Positions 1 through 9,822 of a stretch of DNA of 64,000 nt are shown here, one piece after another (positions within the stretch are counted from its first letter, which is position 1; each line of letters starts with the position of its first letter). The position numbers and the translations under genes were made by a program. The notes below the pieces were generated by a model. The model did not search any database. It was not told the origin of the DNA and saw only the letters and a list, made by a program, of their open reading frames with translations. Origin of the DNA: Mycogone perniciosa (Eukaryota > Ascomycota > Sordariomycetes > Hypocreales > Hypocreaceae); the NCBI GenBank assembly GCA_025331125.1, contig JAOALB010000154.1, forward strand, positions 58,086 through 122,085. The letters run 5' to 3'.

Positions 1-3000
1 AGGTGGAAGAGGAGGAGGATGATGAATCTCCCAATACTGGGAAATTCAGTGCTCCCTATTCTCCACCTCCTTCTGCCCCATCGCAGTCGATCTTGTCGCC
101 TAAGAGACCTGGCTCTAGTTATGCTCCTCAGGCTCCTTCGGCTCAACCAGGTTTCGTACCACCGCCGCGGGCTCAGACGCAGTCTCCTGGTGCAACCCGA
201 GGTGGTCGACATCTTTCGAGATCCTCTGACTCGAGCCGCCGACCGGTCTCTGCACATTCACCTACCTCGCCAGTTTTGGCGAAATCTCCTAGTGCTCCAC
301 ACAGCCATCCTCGAACATCATCTCTGACGATGAATATGATTGCCCCGACAGACGGCCGTGAGCATGATCCTCTGCAGAGGTGGCAAGGCGTGCCCATCAT
401 ATCCTGGGGAGTTGGTGGTACAATTGTCACCTCGTTCCCGAAGAGTATTCCGCGCTACGTCATGAACCAGACAACCCCGTCCATGTTGCGGGCTTCAGGA
501 GAGGTGAAAGTGCGGAATATTAAGGATATCGAACCTCTTCAGGATCGCCTGGCAAAGTTCCCAGGCCCGTTAAAGGGTAAATCCAAGAAGAAGGAGGTTC
601 TCACTTGGCTGGCTGCTGGCATCGAAGGCTTAGAGAAGGATCTTCCTGATGTCTCATTTCACCCCCAGCTGTCTCTCGAAGCAAAGCGCGCCATTGAGCG
701 CCTTCTGCTGTGGAAGCTACTCCGTGTTTTTATCGAATTTGATGGTGTGCTAGAAGGCACCCCTGCAGTGGATAAGACTGTCAGAGACATTCTCTCTCCA
801 GGGATGACGACTCCAACTTCAGATGGTAACGCCCTGTTTCCATCAGATTCAAGCATCGGCATTCATGGTGCCACAGTGACCTCGATGCAAGCCGACGGTG
901 CTGATTCCGGTACCATGGAGCACATTCGAAATCACCTCCTGAAAGGTGACAGTGAAGCTGCTGTCTGGTTGGCAGTTGACAAGCGTTTGTGGGGCCATGC
1001 AATGTTGATTTCGCATACTGTTTCGCCTGATCTGTATAAGCGTGTTGCCCAGGAGTTTGTACGCAAGGAGGTTAACCATCCTGGCCACAGCAACGAGTCG
1101 CTCGCAGCTCTCTACAAAATCTTCTCTGGAAACTATGACGATTGCGTTGATGAGCTAGTTCCTGTACATGCACGCGCCGGCCTCCAACTAGTTTCGACTC
1201 AGTCGACTTCAGGCCTTACCAATGATACCATAGATGGACTCGATAAGTGGCGAGAGACCCTGACCCTCGTCCTCAGCAATCGCAGCACTGATGACATCCG
1301 TGGGTTGAATGCATTAGGCAAACTTTTGTCTGGTTATGGAAGGGCTGAGGCGGCTCACATTTGCTTCATCTTCAGCAGGCATCTCTCGATTTTCGGCGGC
1401 ATGGACGATCCAAATGTTGACTATGTTCTACTGGGCTCTGATCATCACCAGCAGTATCACCAGGTTGCAAGAGATACGGAGGCTCTGCAGCTCAGTGAGG
1501 TTTACGAGTATGGCTTGTCTCTGTCTGGTGCGCCATCCGTTGCCGCGGGTGCTCCTCACCTCGCCGCTTATAAACTTCACCACGCCGTTACACTTGCTGA
1601 GAATGGCTTCCGAGACAAGGCATTGCAATACTGTGATGCCATTGCCACAGCAATGACATCCCAGACCAAGAGATCGCCTTATCATCATACCATCCTGGAG
1701 ACGGCTGTTGACGATTTTATGAGGCGGCTTAAACAAGCACCGAAGGAGGAATCCTCTTCGTGGATGTCCAAGCCTAGTATGAACAAGGTGTCCGATAGCA
1801 TGTGGAACCGATTCAACAAGTTTGTTGCAGGAGATGAACAGGACGCCAACGGCAATGGTTCTGGAGATGCGGACAATGGACCATTTGCTCGCATTGGGAC
1901 ACCATCGATGAGTCGCTCCCCGTCTGTTTCTAACTTTGAGGCGTTCGGTGTAGGCTCGCCGCCTAGCTATGCAACATCAGCTCCTATTGCTACTTTAGGC
2001 ATGTCATCCAGATACGCTCCTGCTGTAACTCAACCTGCTGGCATTCCAAGTTCCTATGGTTCTTCATCACCATATCTCCCATCATCCTTTTCTCAGACTG
2101 GACGAAACTCAAATGAATACTCCAGCAGTCCATATGAGTCGCCTTATCTCGGTACCAACTCCACGGTGCAGAATGGCGGATACACCCCATCCAACTACGG
2201 CTACCAGCCAGCAGAGTCAAGTCCCGGCAAGGAGACGCAACCAGCAGCCATGGGATACCAGCCGTACGGATTCCAGGATTCGAATGCGTCCTCTCAGCAA
2301 GTATCACCGGAAGCAGCATCTGGGCTCTCTTCCCAGGGCTACCAGCCTGAGTCTGTTTCGTATGGATATGAGCCTCCAAAGATAGCCTCCATCGCCGTTG
2401 AAACCGAGAGCAACGACAAGGAAAATCAGAGTAGTTCAGGTGGATACGAACCCCCCTCGTTCCAGCCTTACGGATATGAGCCGCCATCCTACCAGCCCGA
2501 CCCAGAGCCATCAACTGAGGATGGCGATGATGTGCCTAAGAAGAAGAGCTTCATGGACGATGACGAGGACGATACTCCTGCGCTGAAACCCAGTGAGAAA
2601 TCAAAGTCGGAGAGGGACCGCGAGAACGATGAAATGTTCCGGAAAGCAGCCGAGGAAGACGGTGAGTGATATGTTTAACCTTATTTTGTGAGAATCACTA
2701 AAGTTAACAAACCCGTAGCCAAACGTGCTGCAGCACAACAGCAAGCCAAGAAGGGATGGGGCTTCTCCAGCTGGTTTGGAGGCGGAAAGAAGGAGGCTGG
2801 TAATATTGGTGAACCGACTCCTAACAAGCCGATCAGGGCGAAGCTCGGTGAAGCCAGCAGCTTTGTTTACGACCCCGAACTCAAGCGCTGGGTCAACAAG
2901 AAGCCTGGCGCAGAGAACGCTGAACCAAAGACGGCCACTCCTCCACCTCCCAGGTCCGCACCCCGTTCTGTCAGCGGGACTCCCCCTCCGCTGTCAGCCA

Positions 3001-3308
3001 CGCCTCCTCCGCTCGCTGGTCGCTCCACGGTGCCGCCTCCATCGACAATCGGTGGCTTAGCACCACCTCCAACGCTACACAGGGCTATTTCACAGGAGAG
3101 TCTTGGTGGCGGAGCACCGACTATGATGCGATCTGTGTCTGGTAATAGCGCTGCGGGCGGCCCGCCGAGTCGGCCTCCTAGTCGACCCACGACGAGCATG
3201 AGCAATGCTAGCAGCATTGACGATTTGCTCAGTACGACTGCCCCGCGCAAACCTGGACAGAAGAAGCCCAGGAAGAGCGGCCGCTATGTCGATGTCATGG
3301 CGAAGTAA
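1..3308 (+). CDS. sec16: COPII coat assembly protein Sec16, 3' part (5' end outside window)
   Basis: Sec16 is the peripheral ER-membrane scaffold that organises ER exit sites and recruits COPII coat subunits. The window opens inside the gene. Exon 1..2661 and exon 2719..3308 are joined across a 57 bp intron (GTGAGT...CCGTAG) that restores frame. Visible parts are a Pro/Ser-rich low-complexity stretch, then a conserved central helical region (about nt 360-1700) with the signature PLQRWQGVPIISWG and the segment starting GDSEAAVWLAVDKRLWGHAM, then a Tyr/Pro-rich repeat tail (GYQP, GYEPP), and a C-terminal motif with KKGWGFSSWFGGGKK and YDPELKRWVNKK followed by a Pro/Ser-rich end. These match the Sec16 central and C-terminal conserved regions. 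It converges with HUS1. The identity is secure; the real start cannot be seen. Confidence 0.93.
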
Positions 3309-3718
3309 CAGCTTGGGCCTAGCTTGTCATATGCTCGGCGCTCTCTTGAAGGTGCATGGCGTTGAAGCGCTGATTTTGTACCTATGGATGATTGTATTAT
3401 AAGAATTATGGAATTGTAATCATGGCCGGTTAAGGATCCTGAGATGAGCATGGGGGATGAATGATGCAGAAACAGATAATAATACCTTGCTATTTTGGAT
3501 GACTGCAATAACTGAAGCCTCAGATATTCTGCTATTCGTGCATGAATGCCCCTGACCAAATCATGACATGCGAATTCGTAACCTAGATTTCAACAATGTT
3601 CAACGCCATAAACACCATTGCCCCAAATTCTTGTGCTCCATGGATCTTTACACTATTACAGGCTATAAGACTGGACATAATACTGCGCGACATCAGAACT
3701 ATACTGAGAGAGGGGGAA
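3309..3718. other. Convergent 3' intergenic region sec16/hus1
   Basis: About 410 bp between two converging genes. It is AT-leaning and I see no gene in it; presumably both 3' UTRs. Confidence 0.6.
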
Positions 3719-4850
3719 TCAGGAGATGGGGCTCACCGTTACAACAGAATCCTCAACAGAGGAATCGTCGAAATGCGGAACGTAGACGTACAATATGAGG
3801 GCATGATCATCAGCGAAGCACGCAATGACCCTACCCTCAAGTCTACCCACACTTAGCACCCTACTCCAATCTTTACCATCAACGCGGACAGTGGCCCAGC
3901 GATCGGGCCCATCTTCCCGAAACTTGGTGCTGGGATGCTCGTGAAGAGGTTTCTCAAGCTGAGCGGGATCTAGTTCCGGATTTTCGAGGTCAGTCCAAAT
4001 GCTGGAGATGTCGGTGGTTTCTGTGGCGATACGGAGGCGCAAACTGCCGTGCATATTGGCACTTAGTTCCAGCTTTGGGGCCTTGTTAGGGTTGGTAGAG
4101 GTAAGAGCAAGCTTGGTGAAGCGGTCGGAGATGGCTTTGAGCTGAAGAAGGGGCGGGAGCTGGATGTGCACATCTGGTTCGCGCACTTTGGGCTGCATGA
4201 TAGTCTCGACGGTTTCAGGATGCAGGACGCGCACGGGGATGTCCTGTGTGATGATCTTCTCGTGCTCCCTCCGCAGGGAAGTTTCCAGGTGCTCGGGCTG
4301 AAACTCCCCCTCATCACCAAAGGGATCATCGGTAGAGGGCCTGGGTGCAGCAGGCGCGTTGGAGGCGTTGGAGGTGGTGGTGGTGATGGTCATGGATAGA
4401 ATGGGGAGGCCGTCCTTTTTGGTAAGACGGAGGGAGGCGGAGATGCTGTTGAGGGCAGACTTGAGGGCCCTCTGCAAGGGCTGGAGAGGAAGTTCGAGGT
4501 TGATAGTGTTGGAAGCTTCGGCGGACTGAATATGGTAGTTTTCGAAGATGAAGTCCATGGAAAGCGACCTTGAGACTGTCAGTCACCCCTGCGCCAACAT
4601 AGGAACATGGAGGCTGAGACAGAAGGTCTCTTACGCCCAGACTTGCGATCCCATGTCGGGAATCACGGTGAAGCGAACTGTGTCATCGCTCAGGCGCACC
4701 CAGGCGATCTTCTCCAAGGAGGAGAGCGCCGCTGTGAGTTCTGGTGAAGAGAGGCCATCGTCAGCGCAGGTCATAGAAAGCAGGTGCTTCTTTGGTGGAA
4801 GTCTTACTGGCGAAGGTGCGTATGTTTTTCAACTCCGTGCGGAACCGCAT
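3719..4850 (-). CDS. hus1: Hus1-like checkpoint clamp subunit
   Basis: Hus1 is one subunit of the Rad9-Rad1-Hus1 (9-1-1) sliding clamp, loaded at DNA damage to activate the ATR/Mec1 checkpoint. Three exons give about 332 aa: 4850..4808, 4740..4635 and 4568..3719. The first exon encodes MRFRTELKNIRTFA and the second runs through KIAWVRLSDDTVRFTV and PDMGSQVWA, the family's N-terminal PCNA-like signature. The long last exon continues MDFIFENYHIQSA and ends just before the sec16 3' region. Introns are 67 and 66 bp. The second intron needs an AAG acceptor (CTCAAG) to keep frame, because the nearby CAG is out of frame. The length is normal for fungal Hus1. Confidence 0.9.
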
Positions 4851-5607
4851 CCTGGAGTCGCGTTTGGCAGGTGGACCTGAAGAATGCTGAAGTCGCGATG
4901 TGCTGTGTTCATGTTCAGATGAGATGAGACAAAGTAGTTATGTATTTCAAGATTTAGTGGGGTTATTGGAGAAGACGATGCATCCCTCTAAAATAGATAT
5001 GACCATGTGAATTTTCCAGGAATAGGAAGCCAATTGTAAAATTCCAATTTGCTAATTATTTTTTGGGCTATCAGAATTCATATTCCTCTCCTATCTCCTT
5101 CTGCGATTCTGGCAAAGAACGACGTGCAACATGGGATATTCAGTCAACAATAAGCTGGTGGCGCATAGCCATTGCCAGAATCGCAGCATCTCCTGGTACC
5201 TGCTTGAGGCAAGCAAACAGTACAAAGCAAGTCCAAGTCTTTACTTTATGTTAATCTTTTTTTTTTTTGGAAAGGCCAATTGTTCAGGTGTCTCTTAACA
5301 TTATGTGTTCATGCATCAAGAAGCAGCAAGCCTGCTATTGGAAGGCGATATCCAAGTCGCCTCGACAATGACCTCCATCAACTTCAACTGCTCAGAAACC
5401 AAAACATTCCAACATCACTTCGTCAACCACAGACGTCCATCCAGTCTTGGAATCACACACATCGTTCAGTATTCTCCAGCACTCATTTTATCACACTCAA
5501 CAGGTCATCACCATTCATTCTGTAACAACAATCACTTCCAAACACTCAGACTTCGCTATGAACGCCTTCGTCGAGTTGTCTGGTCCGCCTCAAGGTCCAC
5601 AGCAACA
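4851..5607. promoter_or_regulatory. Divergent intergenic region hus1 / RING gene
   Basis: About 750 bp between the divergent start codons. It contains an oligo-T run (about 5257-5269) and a C-rich, CA-rich leader just before the RING-gene ATG, as is usual upstream of fungal start codons. No other gene is seen. Confidence 0.5.
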
Positions 5608-7107
5608 ATGGGCAACAAGCAATCTGCGCCAATGGCGCCATCTGCCACCAAGAAAGTATGGAAACGCTCTCTCGCCAGGCTGAGAGTGAAAAAGAGTGCG
5701 ACTAAGGGCGCAAATGCGGACCCAATCCCGGCCCCTGACCCAGTGAGACGACACAGTGCCGCCACGTCGTCGGTTGTTTTCCAGCGTGAGGTACTCTCCG
5801 ACTCACGCCAACTTGCGCGGGTTGGGAGTGGTTCTGATGGCAGTCAGGCCAATGTTATCATGATGCCAGAATCGTCCAATTCCGATGAAAGCTCGACTAG
5901 AAATCCATCAGCTAGGGCTTCTCTGGGCATTCCGGCCGAAGATGTCCTCAACGCTGATTCCGACCAAATTCCGGATAGGCCTCTCAGACGCCAGAACAGG
6001 ATGGCTTTCCCCGAGCAGGCGGAGTCCAGTCGCACAAACATTGGGGTGAACCACGATACTTCTCAGTCCCAAACTGGCGAGTTCCAGAATGGTACCCAGC
6101 CTCAGCCTTCGGAGTCCAGGACCATCGAGCCCCATGCAGGCCAGCCGGAGACCACCGAGTCTCCAACTGTTCCCCGACTTCAAATTACTGAGCCTCACAC
6201 GGCCAGACCCCGGAGTTCTGGATCACAGGTGACGACTGGGCCTCAGGCTTCGGAGTCCCCCACCATGGCTCGACCTCAAACTGCTGAATCAACGGCCACT
6301 AGACCCCAGACGATGGCCCGGTCTCAGACTACCGAGTCCAAGGGCACCGGATCCCAAACCATCACGCCGTCTCAAACCATTGCCACCGGGTCCCGGACGA
6401 TTACGCCATCTCAAACCAATGAGTCTCCGGCGGGACAATCACGAACCTCGCGAACCGGACAGTGGGTGGCAGAGCAGAATGGGAATGACCCCGATGCAAT
6501 AACACGAGTTCCCCCTGTCGAGCAAAAACCGGCACCGTCTGCGGCGGTCTCAGCCCACGAAGATGCTACTGTAGTCGTTGATATGTGTGGCATATGCGGG
6601 CAGGACTATGGTCATGGCAACGGCCGCGAGCAAAGGGCCTACCTCCCCTGTGGCCACTGGTTCGGAATCGATTGCCTCTTCAATTGGATCGTCGGCGGAG
6701 AGGGACAAGTCCACCAGTGTTGCCCCAACCATGACTGCATCACTCTCCGACACGCATGCGAGCATGTTGCAATGCCAACCTTGGCCTGGCCTGACCAAGC
6801 TTATCGCAACACCTCGGCTCCCACCATTCCTTGGAATTATGAGTTCTGCAAGACAGCAAAGGGGAGGAAAATCTTCCAGAAATTCCAGAATGGGACGCAC
6901 GATGCTGTGGAAGCAGAGGCAGCCCGGGCAGATAGCCAATTCTGGCTGTCGCAGGCATATTGGCAAACATATAGTGGAATACGGCGATGGCGGCGGGATG
7001 AATATTACAAGGAACTCGAGCGCAAACGCAACATTTGGTGGAGAAGGACCTGGATGCTCCGGTGGAACAAATACATCGAGTGGACGCCCGAGTCAGCAGA
7101 CCCGTGA
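5608..7107 (+). CDS. RING-finger protein with predicted N-myristoylation signal
   Basis: Intronless, 499 aa. The reading frame stays open upstream, but the start at 5608 gives MGNKQSAPMAPS followed by a basic stretch (KKVWKRSLARLRVKK). This is the classic pattern of Gly2 myristoylation plus a polybasic membrane anchor. Residues about 50-320 are disordered, rich in Thr/Gln/Ser/Pro, with degenerate repeats of the type xxPQTxESxT. A RING-type zinc site spans about residues 327-376: CGIC, then LPCGHWFGIDC, then CCPNHDC. The C-terminal 120 residues are Trp/Arg-rich (YWQTYSGIRRWRRDEYY, RNIWWRRTWMLRWNKY). A membrane-tethered ubiquitin ligase is the natural inference, but no substrate or orthologue name is recognised. 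Confidence 0.8.
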   Translation: MGNKQSAPMAPSATKKVWKRSLARLRVKKSATKGANADPIPAPDPVRRHSAATSSVVFQREVLSDSRQLARVGSGSDGSQANVIMMPESSNSDESSTRNPSARASLGIPAEDVLNADSDQIPDRPLRRQNRMAFPEQAESSRTNIGVNHDTSQSQTGEFQNGTQPQPSESRTIEPHAGQPETTESPTVPRLQITEPHTARPRSSGSQVTTGPQASESPTMARPQTAESTATRPQTMARSQTTESKGTGSQTITPSQTIATGSRTITPSQTNESPAGQSRTSRTGQWVAEQNGNDPDAITRVPPVEQKPAPSAAVSAHEDATVVVDMCGICGQDYGHGNGREQRAYLPCGHWFGIDCLFNWIVGGEGQVHQCCPNHDCITLRHACEHVAMPTLAWPDQAYRNTSAPTIPWNYEFCKTAKGRKIFQKFQNGTHDAVEAEAARADSQFWLSQAYWQTYSGIRRWRRDEYYKELERKRNIWWRRTWMLRWNKYIEWTPESADP

Positions 7108-7651
7108 GTGAAGTTGCAGGGCAAAGCTCCGTGTTTTGATATTGGATCCGGATCCACCAGCGACATGAATTTGACTAGCGAAATGATGGAGTGGGACAGA
7201 CTTTGCAATCATCCATAGATTCCATAAATGAATATACAGAATTTCAGCGGTGCATTTGCTCTCGTCCCGGACGGCTTTGTTCACCCAATTCGCCTTGGGC
7301 AGTGTTCCACGGGTCTTGTGGCCGATGTAGAACGGCATGATAACACTTCAGTCGAAATGATGAAGCTGTACCAAACTTAGCAGCGGCTATATACAAACCT
7401 GGACCTTTACTTGTTGGGCCGGATGGGCGCAGATATTGACTAATAATGTATTCCGAGCATCTGTCTGGACATCGCCTGAAACGAACACATCTGGGAATAG
7501 TCGGTCATAGCCCTTCCCTGCTCTTTTTAGATTGTCCCTTTGGGTGTGTGCCACTAAGATGTAATGCCTTGGGACAAATTATACAACGGAGCCGTAGATA
7601 TCGATGTTGAGTTGAACGTGTTGTATGTTCGATCCCTTTCCAAACCCTCTA
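7108..7651. other. Convergent 3' intergenic region
   Basis: About 540 bp between the RING gene and the small membrane-protein gene on the opposite strand. I see only 3' flanks here; short open frames lack family features. Confidence 0.5.
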
Positions 7652-8217
7652 TTAATCTGAATCATCATCGCTGTCGTCACTGGAATCTCTAAACCCTTCC
7701 TCCAATCTTTTTTCGCATGGGTCAGCCCTATTTGCCCCGACTGCCTGCTTGTCGTGGGACTTACTCCCGGCTTAGCCGTCTGGTATTGTCCGGCCGGGCA
7801 GAGCGCGCATGTCTTTCGAGTATTCGCAGGGTCTCTTCGTCGACGTGATCTAGTTCTTCGCCGTCTTCGAGGTCGCGGTCTGATGAGTCGTCGGCGGTAG
7901 CATCTGTGATGCATCTATCTCTGCGCCATGTTGACGGGAGGGCGAGGCTGAGGAGGCGGGAGGTGATGCGGTGGCGGATGGACGAGGTTTGACTGGAGAT
8001 GGCGTCGAGGGGGAGGTATTGGCTGTAGCGGTTGCGGTAGCGGCGCCATATTGGGAGGATGACGATTGTGAGGAGGAGGAAGAGGATGAGAGAGATGACG
8101 GCGGGGACGATGAGGGTCTGGCAGTTGAGGCACGTGGCGTGTAAGTCAGAGATGCGACCTACATAATTGAGTGGGATTGGGGAGACTCACCTTGATGACG
8201 TTTACCGTGTCACCCAT
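7652..8217 (-). CDS. Small single-pass membrane protein, unknown function
   Basis: Three exons (8217..8191, 8117..7765, 7706..7652) give 144 aa. Exon 1 is only 27 nt (MGDTVNVIK). The first intron has donor GTGAGT, branch CTGAC and acceptor CTGCCAG; the second has GTAAGT, GCTGAC and AAAAAAG. The protein has one strong transmembrane helix at residues about 10-31 (TLIVPAVISLILFLLLTIVI), then a basic cytosolic-type stretch (WRRYRNRYSQYL), and an acidic Ser/Asp tail ending SSDDSDDDSD. The positive-inside rule suggests a short N-terminus outside or luminal and the tail in the cytosol. The tiny first exon and intron phases explain why a simple ORF search misses it. Function unknown. Confidence 0.72.
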
Positions 8218-9537
8218 GATGGAGGGTTAGGGGAAATATCTATATAGGGATCTCTCTCCGTCAAATCCGACTGCGCGTTGAAAGTAACGACGGCAGGGAA
8301 AGCCCTGGTCGTGGGATAAAATGCGTGCTGGTGATGGTTTGGAGAAGCTGGTTGGTTCAATGTTTCTGTGGTGGTGACGACGTTTTCAGCTATGGAACTG
8401 TCCGCAAAGGGCTTGGCTCAGCACGTTGGGCGGTTAGGTACCCCAGAGCCGCTAAACAGGTGCCCGGAGGCCACCTTGCCACAGGGCACTTGCAGGGCGT
8501 CGCACCGCCACGTTATACCCTAGCAGATAGAGTTACAGCGGTCGGGTTACTAAATCTTATTGCTCGGCGATTTCTGGGCAATTTCTCGCCATGGGAAATA
8601 AAGAGCCAGGGGGTTAATGCCAACGACATTAAACATGTTCTCCTGAGAGCGGATGTTTGTGCTGCACAATCGGGATCGGAACAAAGACAGACATGTTTGC
8701 ACACTTACACAACAAGTGCGCTTAACCTTAGATCTTGTTGGATGCATGCTGCCGAGAGCAGTGTACATAATTGGTGGGGGGTTGATTTGATCATTGTTAC
8801 GTGTTCTATCTAATACAGAGTAGTGTTAGTCGATGCAGTCCCGTGCTCAAGACCATAGTAGTCGTGGACAGTATTATGGAGTAACCTAATATGCCATTAG
8901 TATCGCGTCTACGAGTACTCCATACACTACGGCGCATTATCATCATCGTCATCATCATCAGCCACCTCTTGTTGAAATTGTATAAATGATGTGCATGTCA
9001 GCATTTGACAGGTGTGGATATCCGCGGATGTTGAAGTGTCCCTTCATCACAGGTAGCCTACACCTACTCGACAGAACGCTGCCCAGAGCCAATACTACTA
9101 CTACTACTACATAATTAGGGGCCCAGGGTTCTGAATTGAGCGCCTGATAGCACCAATGACAGGCCGCGGCCAACCACAATCGCCCCCAAAAAGGCCTGTC
9201 TGCGTCTCCTGAGTTGCGCCACTGCGCAAGCCCCAAAGTGGCAGACCCAAACACCCTGGTCATTAAAGTCGGGTCTCCATCTCGTCAGGGGCCTCGTACG
9301 GAGCCATCCGCATCCGCATTCGTTCATCAATCCCGAGCAGATACTCCGCTGTGACCCAGGCGGCCACGACAATTACGAGTAACGACAAAGTTCTGCGAGA
9401 GTCTCCATCCCGAGCGCAGCGACCCATCCGGCGCCCTGCTCCAGCTCCAGCCCCAGGGCTCTGATCGCGGTCGTTTCTCACAGCATCGATCGACGGAACA
9501 ACCGCCCTCCTCGAGCGGGTAAATCTCGACATCGCAA

Positions 9538-9558
9538 ACACACACACACACACACACA
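9538..9558. repeat. (CA)n microsatellite
   Basis: About ten CA units in the sepA 5' region. Seen directly. Confidence 0.9.
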
Positions 9559-9654
9559 ACTCCTCCGCGCGGACTGCGGAAACAAAACACAGAGGGCCAC
9601 TTCGGCGACGACTCCATAGACGAGCGCCAGCTCATGCTCACGCACACCTTCATC

Positions 9655-9719
9655 CTGTCCCCCTTGCAGGTGGCCCAGCCCTGTCCTCCTTGCAGGTGGC
9701 CCAGCCCTGTCCTCCTTGG
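9655..9719. repeat. 26 bp tandem repeat, 2.5 copies
   Basis: The unit starts CTGTCC and contains TTGCAGGTGGCCCAGCC. Copies lie at 9655-9680 and 9681-9706, followed by a half copy at 9707-9719. Copies 1 and 2 differ at one base. It lies 100-170 bp upstream of the sepA start codon, so in the promoter or leader. Confidence 0.85.
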
Positions 9720-9822
9720 CCGGCAAATTAGGCCTCCATAATGCGAGCGGCCCTGGGCCAGGACTCCGCCGTTACGAGTTTCGCCTATCCACTTCTCTCC
9801 ACGATCAATTAATATTACTACC

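Larger units (their letters stand above)
8218..9822. promoter_or_regulatory. Long divergent region upstream of sepA
   Basis: About 1.6 kb between divergent starts, probably the promoter and long 5' UTR of the formin gene plus the short promoter of the small membrane protein. It carries several simple repeats: a CAT-type tract near 8939-8966, ACT repeats near 9090-9110, a CA run and a 26 bp tandem repeat. No coding gene is supported. Confidence 0.5.

Noticed and set aside
7915..8133. Pro/His-rich minus-strand reading (72 aa)
   Set aside because: It overlaps, in another frame, the exon of the small membrane protein, which has splice sites and a real transmembrane segment.
8325..8813. 162-codon open frame upstream of sepA
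   Set aside because: Lies inside the long sepA upstream region, unlike any family I know, and lacks splice or promoter support.
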